DNA of 64,000 nucleotides from Agapanthus africanus (taxonomy: Eukaryota > Streptophyta > Magnoliopsida > Asparagales > Amaryllidaceae). Below the pieces are notes generated by a model that did not search any database, had not been told where the DNA came from, and was given only the letters and a program-made list of their open reading frames with translations. Made by a program: the position numbers and the translations under genes. The stretch lies in NCBI GenBank assembly GCA_030015575.1, contig CM057346.1:113627899-113691898 (forward strand), given 5' to 3'. Shown one piece after another: positions 24,364 to 35,210 of this stretch (positions are counted from its first letter, which is position 1; each line of letters begins with the position of its first letter).

Positions 24364-26205
24364 CTATGGATTAGGAACGGATCCCGGTGTAGATGTGTTC
24401 GTGTTGTGAGAAATGGGTCCGTTAGAGCTAGAAGAAGTAGAGCCGTGTGAAGGGTGGAGAATAGGCTCTAAAGAAAAAGGTGAAGAAGAAAGTGAAGAAA
24501 ATGAAGAAGGGGAAGGTGACGATGGAGAAGAAGAAGAAGAACCACCGGCGGGGATGTCATCATTAGTTTCCACATTATTTTGCAACTCTCTTCCGGATCT
24601 CAACGTGGTCACCGCATTTACATTGTGATTGTGATATGCGTTTTGTGTGTGACCGGGATTTGGCAATGGTTGAGATGGAAGCTTTCCCTTTTCTCTCTCG
24701 CTCAACGCAGCAGTTAATTGTGCAATTTGTGCCTCAATAGATTTGATACTTTGATCGTGTGAGGCATTGTTATGCATTAAAGATTGAACATAACTTTCAA
24801 ATCTTGCTGCGGATTCTATAGATTGCTTGAGAAATGCATCCAGACTTTTCTCGAGCGAGCTAACCTTATTATCATTTGGTTGAACTAAATTGTTCGTTTG
24901 ATTTGTATAAGGTTGTTGTTGGAAAGGTTGATGGTTTTGAGTTTGTAGGGGTGCTTGTTGTTGTTGTGGAGGAGGTCTTTGAAAATTATTGTTCCCTTGG
25001 ACTTGTTGATTTTGGTTCCAAGCGAAATTCGGGTTACTCCTCCACCCCGGATTGTATGTCGAAGAGTACGGATCATTTCTTTGTCGTTGCTGAAATGCAG
25101 CATTGACTTGATCCTGTCCTTGAATGGGTGCATTATAAGGACACTCTTCGGTTAGGTGCGACGGGTTCGAACAATAAGCACAAACAGTTCGTGTGGGTAG
25201 AGTAGGAGCAGGAGAAGACGATGAGATTTTGGTCTCAATGGCTTCTAGCTTTTTCATAAGTGAGGCCATCTCGGCCTTCATAGCAATCGACATATCTATT
25301 TGATGTATGCCTGCCCTAGATTGACCAACAGAAGAAGAAGATGTGGTCTTGGTACTCTCCCACTGAATTGTTTGCTCACTTAGATCCTCAAGAAACTGCC
25401 ACGCTTCGTCGCTAGACTTGGAAAGAAAATGACCTTGACATATAGTTTCTAGCAACTGCTTCGTTGCTGCGTTCAATCCCTCGTATAATGTTTGGCAAAG
25501 TTGCCAACTTTCGATCCCATGATGAGGGCATTGAACGAGTAGGTCCTTAAATCTCTCGAAGCACTTACAGAATGGTTCGGAAGAAAGCTGTGAAAATTGT
25601 ATAATCTCGTTTCGGATTCTAGCAGTTTTATGATGAGGATAGAACTTTTTCAGAAAAGCTCTTACAAACTTGTCCCAATTTCTAATGGAATGTGATGCGG
25701 TGCTGTATAGCCACTTCTCGGCTAGGTCACATAAGGTAAAAGGAATGACCCTTAGCCTTATTGCGTCATCACTTAATTGGGTTGTCTTCATCATGGCGCA
25801 AACGTTTTGGAATTTATTAATGAAAATATATGCATCTTCGGATTCCAAACCATGAAACTTAGGCAGCATATTGATGAAATGTGGTTTTATTTCAAAATTA
25901 TCCCCATTCGCCGGTGGGGGTGAAAGACATGTAGGTAAAGATGTGCGGACGGGGTAGAAAAGATCCTGGAGCGCAACTCGTGTGGGCGCTACAACAGGCG
26001 GTAGATTCGGGTTATTCGCACCTGGCGGAGGTGGAATCATTCCCGTCGGTAAGGTATCGTTGGGGTTGAATCCCGACATACCTTCGAAAGAAGAGTTTGA
26101 AGGTGGAGGTAAGGAAATGGACGGAATGTCGATGAAGGGTTCGTCGGTCGGTACCAACGAAACACGGACTAATCGGGCGTTAGTATCCCTAGTCCAAAGT
26201 GACAT
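24364..26205 (-). CDS. Gag of element D
   Basis: A 613-residue open frame starting at the ATG at 26205. Residues about 100-290 form a Retrotrans_gag domain of the Athila/Tat style (FEIKPHFINMLPKFHGLESE, DDAIRLRVIPFTLCDLAEKW, FLKKFYPHHKTARIRNEI, CPHHGIESWQLCQTLYEGL). A coiled-coil-like stretch lies about 305-325. A CCHC zinc knuckle is at 342-355 (CAYCSNPSHLTEEC). The rest is Asn/Gln-rich and then Ser/Pro-rich. Gag assembles the particle and binds element RNA through the knuckle. It is the longest open frame in the window and looks whole, unlike every polymerase here. That fits recent mobility or selection on gag, but a retroelement gag is not a host gene. Confidence 0.9.
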   Translation of the reverse strand: MSLWTRDTNARLVRVSLVPTDEPFIDIPSISLPPPSNSSFEGMSGFNPNDTLPTGMIPPPPGANNPNLPPVVAPTRVALQDLFYPVRTSLPTCLSPPPANGDNFEIKPHFINMLPKFHGLESEDAYIFINKFQNVCAMMKTTQLSDDAIRLRVIPFTLCDLAEKWLYSTASHSIRNWDKFVRAFLKKFYPHHKTARIRNEIIQFSQLSSEPFCKCFERFKDLLVQCPHHGIESWQLCQTLYEGLNAATKQLLETICQGHFLSKSSDEAWQFLEDLSEQTIQWESTKTTSSSSVGQSRAGIHQIDMSIAMKAEMASLMKKLEAIETKISSSSPAPTLPTRTVCAYCSNPSHLTEECPYNAPIQGQDQVNAAFQQRQRNDPYSSTYNPGWRSNPNFAWNQNQQVQGNNNFQRPPPQQQQAPLQTQNHQPFQQQPYTNQTNNLVQPNDNKVSSLEKSLDAFLKQSIESAARFESYVQSLMHNNASHDQSIKSIEAQIAQLTAALSEREKGKLPSQPLPNPGHTQNAYHNHNVNAVTTLRSGRELQNNVETNDDIPAGGSSSSSPSSPSPSSFSSLSSSPFSLEPILHPSHGSTSSSSNGPISHNTNTSTPGSVPNP

Positions 26206-27287
26206 ACACTAAAGGAGTAGTGTAGTCAGAAAAAAAAATAGAAAAACAGAATGTGGGGATAAGATAACGTCAATGGAGGAGTGAGGTGCAAGTTTTCTTA
26301 GCGGCAAGTTGCAAGTTTTGAAAAGATTTTTCTTTATTTTTGTGTGAGTTTTGCAAAGAAGTTTTTGAAAAGGGACTCGTGACACAAATGTATCAACCAC
26401 ACATGCACAATCAGGCCTAGATCTAGGGTCACCTAGGTCTGCTAGACAGCTCCTAACTAGGGCTAGAAATAGGACCTCAAACCGCCTCTTCACGGACAAG
26501 TACGGCCAGGTAAGTGGGAAGGAACCACCACTACAGTGGGCCTAATTAATAACCACTAGCCTAGACACCGCAATGTCGGTTAGGATAAACGGCTGATGCC
26601 TATACTAGTCCTTTTCCTATTGAGCTCGATATCCTTAGGTCTGAGTCTAGTCTTTTTTAATTTATTGCGATCGATGCAAAATACTTTAGGTGTTTTCTGG
26701 GGTCCTGAGAAGGGTGATGAAATCCCCACCCAATCTAAGTTTGGTCAATTAGCCCCTTAGAGTCCAATTAAATTATGCAAAACAAAAATTCACTTGCATT
26801 CAATTTTAGCGCGGCGCAAAGAAACCTGCAGCAAATCTGTTATTTAGAAGGGGGAGAAAGACTCTTTACGCAAAGAATTCCTGCAGAAAACTTTTTACAG
26901 AGAGATATATTTTAGGTTGCAGAGGGGAAGAAAAGAGAACAAACCCACTAATTTTGAACTGCTGACGTGGCCAAGTTGCGGCGGAAACGCGGTCAGGGAC
27001 CCCTAATGCAGCGGAAACGCGGCTAAGTGAGGGGATCAGGTTCTGGAAAAAATTCTGTGGTTCTGTACATTCAATTCCTCTCTGTTCTTCTGTACCAATT
27101 TTTGTTTTGCCCTCTGTAAATTTCCAGATCCTCAATTCTTCGCTGTTCCTGCAAGATTCAAAAGATACACCCTTCAAACAGATCAAATTTGATAAATTTT
27201 TTTTAAATATTTTTTTATATTTTCAGATTTTTATAATTTTTAAAATTTATATCAACCCGAAAATTCACAAAAAGAAAGATTACGCCG
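26206..27287 (-). other. Untranslated leader of element D
   Basis: About 1.1 kb between primer site and gag, AT-rich, with no supported coding frame. It contains two GCGGAAACGCGG segments (about 26979-27022) that resemble the GC-rich palindromes of the LTR. Confidence 0.75.
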
Positions 27288-27305
27288 TCCTCGGCAACGG
27301 CGCCA
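27288..27305 (-). other. Primer binding site of element D (tRNA-Asp)
   Basis: On the minus strand TGGCGCCGTTGCCGAGGA, complementary (one mismatch to the usual plant sequence as I recall it) to the 3' end of tRNA-Asp. It lies two bases from the 5' LTR. This primer use fits the Athila-like relationship seen in gag. Confidence 0.85.
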
Positions 27306-27307
27306 TT

Positions 27308-28594
27308 TGATTAGTTCCAAAAATATGAGTTTACCGCAATCAGAAACGGTGTCGCTTCGCAGCTAGCCGGTGAGTACGGGTCGATCCACAGAGACGGGTA
27401 AATTTCTTTTATATGTTTTAACGAGTTGATTCAAAATGTCGTTTTGATTGGTTTATAAAAATCTATAAAAACTAGATCTAATTAATCTAATTAAGAGTCT
27501 TGCTAGGGTTAGGCTTAGGGGAAGTTTTGGAGATTAACGTTTTTCCTCACCGCTTTCAATGCCTTAATTTTTTAGATCTATTAGATGTTAATGTAATTAT
27601 TAATAAAGTGGATCCAAATCTTTTGGGAAGATATTTCTTCCTCTAGATTTGTATCCTTCCTTTGTTGATAATTACCCTAACCCCCACGGAAAACGCACGC
27701 AACCGGCCCTTTATACTACGGTTCATCGTTACCTCGAAGGGTAGGATGCCGCAGGGAGCGGTTGTGCTCGTATGCGTAGAGTTCTAATTCATTAGGTGAA
27801 AGTGGCATTGAAAGGGGTAAGAGATCTCATCTCTCAACCCTTTCCCTAAGGCTAACCCTAACAAGCGAGGAGATTACTCGCTCATTAGGGGATGAGAAAA
27901 CATTTTAATTAAAAGAAACAGAAATAACATACCTTCCTAAGTTGACGGCTCCCTCCAAACAAGAAGAAAAGATCTGAATTTATCTCTCAGAAAGTCTGAA
28001 TTTTATTGATTGAAAAGAGGCATAGCGTTTTACAATTTTGAGATTACAATTTATAAGTAAACAGGAGAATTAGGGTTTCAGAGTCTCGCACATGCGCAAT
28101 TACTGATTTGACCTCTAAAAATCCCAACACCCGAACCGTCGCGGCAACAGAAGAAAAATCCACCGACACGGGCATTAGACGGCCGCGGATCCGCGGCATT
28201 GGTTGGCTTGGGCCGCGGATCCGCGGCCCTTTGGTAGTCTTGGGCCGCCAAACTTTTGGGCTTTCTTCAGTGGTTCTTGGGCTCTGTATTTTTATATGTA
28301 TTTTCTCTGTTGGGCTTCTGGGTCTTCTCCAGATCTTCAGTGAAAACTTGTTCGTATCTTTTGACCGTTCACTTGACATTTTGGACCTTGTACTGTTCTT
28401 CGTCTAGACTTGACTAGGATTCGTCTAATAGTTGGTCAAAAGTTCCTTTTTCTGTTGTTTTGTGTCTTTTTCACTGTATTTGCTCCAGCAACCTATATCC
28501 TGTAATATGCAACAAACATGCGTCAAGAGTACCTGTTTATTTATAAAAAGGATAAGAATAGGGGAATGATAAATGCAATATTATGGTCTGAACA
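27308..28594 (-). repeat. 5' LTR of element D
   Basis: 1287 bp, on the plus strand from TGATTAGTTCC to GGTCTGAACA, then the target duplication GGGAC. It carries two CCGCGGATCCGCGG palindromes (about 28183-28228). Confidence 0.94.
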
Positions 28595-28599
28595 GGGAC

Positions 28600-29198
28600 T
28601 GTACCCAAAAGCCACCTTTTTGCACGCCCTCTTGGACGTGGTATGATGGAAATCAAAGCACAGTAGGAATCACACAAGACTCTTGACGATCTCGGGTCTA
28701 CAGACTAACCTGTACCAGTGTCACCTGAGAACTGCCATCTGATGTGGTGTATAATACCATTTAGGAACTCGGCGAGTCCTTCCAGTGTACCCAGTCTCTA
28801 CTGAGCACCCGTACACCATCCTTGATGTCAAACATCGATGGATATAGGATCATCCATTGCCCATCATATGGGTCAAGATGCGTATACGCTAGTCTACTCT
28901 GGTGTATCGATGCCCTGTCTCGATACACCCTCGACTAGGAACAGTTATAGGATGTACTCGTCGACTACCGTGGCGCCACAATTATGATCTCATCATAGTC
29001 CCAGTAGTCGAGTACATATCCTAAGGGCTTTATCAACATGTAACATAGAGACAATCAGAGTACATATTAAGATAAAGTACAACCAGATAGCATACTATCA
29101 TGTCGAGCAAGAAAGTCCTCCCTATATATGTCCAAGCATCCATTACAATATACATCATATGTACAGTAATGGCCTCTAGGGCATACATATAACTAACA
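28600..29198 (-). repeat. 5' LTR of element B, outer part
   Basis: The remaining 599 bp of the B LTR after the D insertion. On the plus strand it ends GGGCATACATATAACTAACA, the reverse of the TGTTAG LTR start. The sequence then switches to gypsy reverse transcriptase, so B is inserted in element E. The matching target duplication would be left of the window. Confidence 0.88.
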
Positions 29199-31967
29199 GG
29201 AATCGTCCCATCACTTCAAGTTGGGGATCGCCAGTTCTGCTTGTGAAGAAGAAGGAAGGTTCATATCGAATGTGTATTGATTATATAGCTCTGAACGAAG
29301 TAACTATAAAAAACAAGTATCCACTTCCGTGCATCGACGATCTGTTCGATTAGCTAAGTGGATCTTGAGTTTTCTCCAAATTAGATCTTCGTTTAGGTTA
29401 TCATCAGGTGAAGGTCAAAGAGTCTGATATTCCGAAGACGTCATTCAGGACTCTCTCTGGTCATTATGAGTTTCTTTTGATACCATTTGGAGTGACCAAT
29501 GCACCAGCGATATTCATGAACCTAATGAATCAAGTTTTCCGAGAGTGCCTAGACAGGTTTGTTTTCATCTTCATCGATGACATCCTGGTATATTCTAAGA
29601 GTCGGAAAGAACATGCCGAGCACCAACGAATTGTCCTGGAGACTTTACGACAACATCAACTCTATGCCAAGTACAGCAGGTGCGAGTTTTGGCTAGATCA
29701 AGTCGGTTTTCTCTGACATATTGTATTAGGCGATGGAATCTCTATAGATCCAGCTAAGGTATCAGCAGTTAGTGAATGGCCGAAACAGAAGTCAGTGAAG
29801 GACATTCAAAGTTTTTTGGGTTTAGCAGGATATTACAGAAGATTCATTGAAGGATTTTCGAAGATTTCAACACCCCTGACCAAGCTCACGCGTAAAGATG
29901 AAGAATTCGTGTGGTCAGAACTATGTGAACATGCTTTCGTATAACTTAACTCAAGATTGACATCAGCGCCTATTCTCGTTATACCGGATCAATATGGAGG
30001 TTTTGAAGTGCATTGCGATGGATCCGGTAAGGGATTAGGATGTGTTCTATATCATCACGGTAAAGTTGTAGCTTATGCATCAAGACAGCTGAAGATTCAT
30101 GAGCGCAACTATCCAACGCATGATCTGAAGTTGGCAGCCGTTATCTTTGCTCTTAAGATTTGACGCCATTATCTTCTTGGAGAACTGGTAGATATCTACA
30201 CAGACCACAAAAGTATAAAGTATGTGTTTACTCAGAAAGAGTTGAATATGCGTCAGAGAAGATGGTTAGAACTTATGGCGGACTTCAACATCAACCTACA
30301 ATATCATCCAGGGAAGGTGACTGTAGTACCTGATGCACTTAGTCGCCAACCACTATCAATGAATCTTACCACACAGTGGAAGATGCAAAAAGATTTGCAT
30401 CAGATGGAGATAAAAGTGGTCTTGCCAGGTAACGCTTCAAGTTTGATGAACTTACAAGTTCAGTCTACAATTTTCAACCAGATCAAAACAGCTCAAGCAA
30501 GTGATGCCAAGTGGCAAAAGATCAGAGAACAAGTAGAAAGTGGACTTAGAACAGACTTCATCATCTATGAAGACAGATCTTTGAGATACGGCAGTAGATT
30601 GTGTGTACCACAAGGTCCTATTCGGGAAGAATTGATAAAAGAAGCCCATAGATCTCCATATTCAGTACACCCTGGTGGTACAAAGATGTACAATGATCTG
30701 CGGCAACATTACTGGTGGCATGGAATGAAGCGTGAAGTAGCCAGAAGCGTCGCTAAATGTTTGGTGTGTCAGCAAGTGAAAGTTGAACATCACAGGACTG
30801 CTGGTTTACTTCAACCGTTACCTAACCCAGAATGGAAGTGGCAACACATCACTATGGACTTCGTGATTGCTCTTCCTCGCAGCACGAAAGGTAACGATGC
30901 GGTATGGGTTATTGTGGATCGACTCACAAAGTCGGCTCACTTTATTCCCTTTCGAGTTGGCTAATCTACCGAGACATTAGCAAAGAAGTAAATAGAGGTA
31001 AGTTTGAATCTAAGTAAGATTTAACTCTTCAATATGTACTATCTCTGATACCCATGAACTCATACAGGATATCGTGAGATTATATGGAGTACCGGTTTGC
31101 ATTGTCTCCGATCGTGACACCAGATTCCGATCGCAATTTTGGTAGAGTCAGCAAGATAACTTGGGAACAAGTCTGAAATTTAGCACAGCTTACCATCCAC
31201 AAACAGATGGTCATTCTGAGTGAACGATTCAGATCTTAGAAAGATATGCTAAGAGCTTGTATGCTAGACTTCGGAGGATCGTGGGAAGATCACTTATATC
31301 TTGTGGAGTTTTCATACAACAACAGCTACCAAGCAAGTATTGGAATGGCACCCTTTGCAGTTCTATATGGAAGAAAGCGTCGTTCACCATTAAGTTGGGA
31401 CGAGATCGGAGATAGAGAATCATTGGACCTGAGATGATTGTAGCAACAGTGGATGTAGTTCGCACTATTAGGGAAAGAATGCGCATAGCCCAAGATTGAC
31501 AGAAGCACTGGGCTGATGCAAAACGCCATCACTTGGAGTTCCAACCGGGAGATCATGTATTTTTAAAGATCTCACCAAATCGTGGAGTGATTCGCTTTGG
31601 AAGGCGGGGTAAGCTAAGTCCGAGGTGCATTGGACCGTTCGACATACTAGAACGAGTCGGAGAAGTGGCTTATCGCTTGGCACTTCCACCCTCATTGGAA
31701 AGAGTGCATAATGTGTTCCACATATCCCAACTCAGATGGTATGTGAGTGACCCCAGTCACATTCTTGATCACTCCGAGCTCACTGTACAGACGGATCTAT
31801 CTTGTGAGCAACAACCTGTTGAAATCCTGGATAGAAAGGTAAAGTCACTTCGAAACAAAGAAGTAAACTTGGTTCAGGTGATGTGGAGAAAAGACTCACT
31901 AGGAAAATCAACTTGGGAACGTGAGGAAAACATACGTGCAAGATACCCTCACTTGTTTGTAAATTAG
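29199..31967 (+). pseudogene. Reverse transcriptase, RNase H, integrase and chromodomain remains of element E
   Basis: Domains in order. Reverse transcriptase has [40 protein letters not shown] and a [14 protein letters not shown] catalytic stretch. RNase H has [20 protein letters not shown] (about 30010-30160). The integrase zinc-binding segment has HPGGTKMYNDLRQHYWWHG and KCLVCQQVK (about 30670-30780). The integrase core starts WQHITMDFV, and a C-terminal chromodomain lies about 31810-31960 (EILDRKVKSLRNKEVNLVQV, STWEREENIRARYPHLF). Chromodomains are known to steer chromovirus integration to particular chromatin. The frame is broken several times. An 80-base GT-AG bounded segment lies within the integrase core (30998-31077). 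Confidence 0.87.
30998..31077 (+). other. Intron-like GT-AG segment in the integrase of E
   Basis: An 80-base AT-rich stretch starting GTAAGT and ending TACAG. It sits between the integrase motifs on either side and has no counterpart in the protein family as I know it. The ends match plant splice-site consensus and a branch-like TTAACT lies inside. No transcript evidence is available here. Confidence 0.5.
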
Positions 31968-32007
31968 TCCTTAAAATAATTGTAAATTTCGAGGACGAAA
32001 TTTTTGT

Positions 32008-32020
32008 AAGGAGGGTAGAA
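32008..32020 (+). other. Polypurine tract of element E
   Basis: AAGGAGGGTAGAA immediately before the LTR start TGTAACA. This arrangement is typical of Tekay/Del elements. Confidence 0.85.
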
Positions 32021-32142
32021 TGTAACAACTCTGTTTCAGTATACAGAAAATTTGTTTAAAAGTTAATGTACAAATGGAGTATTTGCAATCCTGTGTATGT
32101 AATAAGTATTTAATTTGCTTTTGAACAGCAAGAAAACACTTG

Positions 32143-32197
32143 TAGCTCATTGGTAAAGTTTTGTACTGATGTGACATAGCCCTTGTGTTCAAATCCC
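32143..32197 (+). promoter_or_regulatory. Pol III-like A and B boxes in the LTR of E
   Basis: TAGCTCATTGG (32143-32153) fits the A-box consensus. GTTCAAATCCC (32187-32197) fits the B box. They are 33 bases apart, as in tRNA genes, and a T-rich stretch follows. It does not fold as a complete tRNA gene by eye. Confidence 0.5.
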
Positions 32198-32579
32198 CTC
32201 AGCCACATATTATTTTTATTTGATTTTTCTTTTAAACTTTTGGAATCTCAAAAGTTTACACGTGCAAAACACGTAAAAATGAAAAGTCACTTAAATCAAA
32301 TGTGTGCACTGAGGTATATGATACGACCATGACACATGGCACAAATATAGACCCAAACCACCCTTTACCGACCGGCGAGATAGTCCTTGGGGTCGATGCT
32401 ACCGGTCCCTACCATAGCAAATGCTACAAAAATTTAACCCTGACACCCCTTGGCTTACCCTACTACCCCCATGCTGTTTGATTTCTCTGCATTTATCCAG
32501 AGATGATAAATCCCCTCTTTAATCCATTTTAATGAATATTTTTAATTCCTTCTTCATTACCCTAAACCCTAATTTCTTC

Positions 32580-32587
32580 TATAAATA
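32580..32587 (+). promoter_or_regulatory. TATA box in the LTR of E
   Basis: TATAAATA about 560 bases into the LTR, in a C/T-rich setting. It is a likely core promoter for element transcription, with the RNA start expected 25-35 bases downstream. Confidence 0.6.
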
Positions 32588-34846
32588 CAACCTTACAGTT
32601 TGGTCCTCCTCATTCAGAAATCCATTGCCAAAACTCTCAAAAAAATTCTAAGTCCAAAAGTTGTACAAGTGGAGTTAGCTCAAGTCAAAGCTCCGGCGAC
32701 GTTTCGGGACGAATCCGGTGACAAAACGACTCCACGACGCCTTCGAAAGTTCCCTCTACCTCTTCCCTTTTCTTTCAATCAGTTAGTCCTTTCACTTCTG
32801 ACCTCTTTCTAGTCTAAAACAATAATCTATTAAAACTCGTCGGAAGCGGAGTTAATTCGACTTTCGATTCTAATTTCATCAAAAGCGCAAAATTTTTCTT
32901 AATAACAAATTTACCATCTTTTTACATATTGTTTATTAACCATTAAATAACATTTGGAATAAGTTTCAATTCAAAATATAATGCTAAACAACTTTTATTT
33001 AACTTTTACGGTAAAAAACCAACTAGTTTACATACGACATTAGTTTATAGTTTGGCTCATATTACCTTTAGAAAACTCACGAGTTAGTGACCCACCTCAT
33101 CACAACACTCATCTTGATATAACACGATGGCTTTTGTAACAATTTTTGTGGGACAAAACACAATTTACATTAAAATACCTTAAACTATCAAAACCCGTAT
33201 TATTTAAATTGTTTTAATTAATTCCTTGCAAATAAGCCTTTACAATCCATTTTGGGGAACCCGATCGGGATGGTGCGGGTTATAGAATGTCCTTGGGACT
33301 AGTAAAGTGAGATGCAGACCTCCTCACAGAGCATTTGATCTTGATGGAATTTTTATTACAACTTTTAAGAAAACGTGATTTCTATTTAATAAATAAATTC
33401 TATTTTTTTATAATTATATATATATAAATATTATCAAAATATCTATTTTAAATATAATATATATTCCGGGTTTTCTAATCAAAAGAAAAGAATCACAAAA
33501 CATCATACCATCACATTTTATACAAGACAAATTACAAGAAAATACCATATACCATTCAAAATTAGGTTTATATCCACTAGAATATTTCCTTATATAAAAA
33601 TTACAACTATGAAAACCCTAAAGACGATAAATAAATACTTGAGCTTTATTTTGAAAATATATCAAAACTATTTTTCATAAAACCTCCTCAAGTTATATTA
33701 ATTTACAATAATGACCCTAGTAAATATAGATTTAAGCGGGATCAGGGAGCCGGAGAATATGGATGCTTGCTTATCTAAGGTAGACAACCTAAAAAACGGT
33801 GTTATCAATACGGTAATTGTCTTGGAAAAAGACACAATTCCTGTCGTTCATGTGCAGCAGTTACCGATAACATCAAAACTAATTCAGGACATCAATTCGT
33901 TTTAAAGTGTCTGACTCAGACAGAGTCTCAGTCTAATATGAAATCAGTCAATCAATCTATCCTTGAATATGATTCAAGTATAACTCCATTTCAACATGAA
34001 TTCATTTATACCAAAATTCAATCTATATCAACATGAATCGACTAAACCGAACCATGGATATACTCTGATTACATGACTATCTATTTATAACCATTCCGTT
34101 TACATGATATCATGGTTTCGGCAAGTCGTACATCTATTAGAAAAAACAATATACATCAATACATAATACATTACGGGGTTTTAAAAGGGGTAGATTGGTA
34201 CGGAATGTGTTAGAAGTGGTACGAGACGGTCATTTTAATACACCTAACCTGAATATCCATTGTTGTTGTTCCGTGGCTTAACGGTTCCTTGTGCTCCGTA
34301 TACCTTAGTCCATGGAATAGTTGGAATCCTCTCGTATACACTGGCATATTTTGTACCAAGCTACAAACAACTGCGTTAATATAACAAACTCACAATACAT
34401 CAGTTATATTCTTATATCTTTCTATTCATCTGTCTATTCTATTCCTACTTTTCTTTGAGACTTACCGAGCGATTGTTCGCTGACGACATTCCTTCTCTTT
34501 TCTTTCTTTGGAATGTTGTCAGGTGGATCCGACTCACTGAAGATAGAGCCCAGTTCAGAGGACTTGGATTAGTTCATCGAGGACCCTGAGCTTTGGACTC
34601 TTGTATATACTTTACTTTCATGTTCATGCCATTGTTTAGACATTGCTTTCATCATTGTATTTACTTTTGAGTTATATTGTAAAGAAATGTTTAATAAATA
34701 AAAGTTGCTGTTCATTTACATTTCATGTCTTCTTGTGTATATTTACATTATATTGCTTAGTTATGCTTAGCTTGTTTACTTCTGAGTAAATACGTAGCGG
34801 GCCAGTCACGCCTCCTTACCCGTACACTGGGAAGCGGGGCATGACA

Positions 34847-35210
34847 GTTCATGTTTATGTTGTATTATTTCTCGTGATATACGTACTATGTTACCAGAAT
34901 TTACCGTTATATGACATCGTCTGCTAGTACACCTGCACTATTACTAATGATGCGCATGTTACACACACAGATTTGCCGGCTCACATATTCATCATCGGTA
35001 ATTTCCATGCCACGTATACAGTAGAACCGTTACACTACTGTATTATTCAGTAATTATTACACGACACGCTTACATGATAGCACTTGAGATTTTTACAGTA
35101 CTGTTATGTGCATTGCATTTTCTGTACCTTTATGGTTATATGCATTGAGATGATGTTTTCATGAGATTTCTCGATTTGAGAACCGCTCGTATATTTTAAC
35201 AAGTCTTATG
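34847..35210 (+). repeat. Element G (gypsy): LTR piece left of F
   Basis: 364 bases between the end of E and the start of F. No coding content. The sequence continues across F, as shown by the TTATG target duplication, into 56053-57343, which ends in an LTR terminus and primer site. I therefore assign it to the LTR of G. Whether E is inserted in that LTR cannot be tested, because the other flank of E is outside the window. Confidence 0.6.

Larger units (their letters stand above)
20036..28594 (-). mobile_element. Element D: non-autonomous gypsy-like LTR element with gag and protease only (TR-GAG-like)
   Basis: 8559 bp, minus strand, with two LTRs of exactly 1287 bp and a perfect target duplication GGGAC (20031-20035, 28595-28599). 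On the minus strand: 5' LTR (right), tRNA-Asp primer site, leader, a 613-residue gag, protease region, then about 1.4 kb of AT-rich noncoding DNA and a polypurine tract at the 3' LTR (left). No reverse transcriptase, RNase H or integrase is recognisable. Gag and protease resemble the Athila/Tat branch. About 20 differences between the LTRs by eye (1.5-2%) point to a recent insertion. It would have needed the polymerase of a related element. Gag looks whole; the region after it is broken. Confidence 0.92.
29199..34846 (+). mobile_element. Element E: Ty3/gypsy chromovirus (Tekay/Del type), 3' part
   Basis: Plus-strand polymerase remains followed by a polypurine tract and an LTR of about 2.8 kb. 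The visible part begins in reverse transcriptase at the B insertion; the 5' LTR, gag and protease must lie left of the window. The chromodomain at the end of integrase and the GGACGAAATTTTTGTAAGGA stretch before the LTR point to the Tekay/Del clade. The coding part has several breaks and looks older than A, C or D. Confidence 0.88.
32021..34846 (+). repeat. 3' LTR of element E
   Basis: About 2826 bp, from TGTAACAACTC to GGGGCATGACA. The start is fixed by the polypurine tract. The end is inferred from the ATGACA terminus and the switch to unrelated sequence, since no second copy is in the window. It contains a TATA box (32580-32587) and a tRNA-like promoter pair (32143-32197). Confidence 0.75.

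Noticed and set aside
32143-32215. A tRNA gene
   Set aside because: Promoter-like boxes are present but no acceptor, anticodon or T-arm pairing forms a complete cloverleaf by eye.
32600-32812. 70-residue frame just downstream of the TATA box in the LTR of E
   Set aside because: Lies in the expected R/U5 part of the LTR, low-complexity composition, no recognisable domain.
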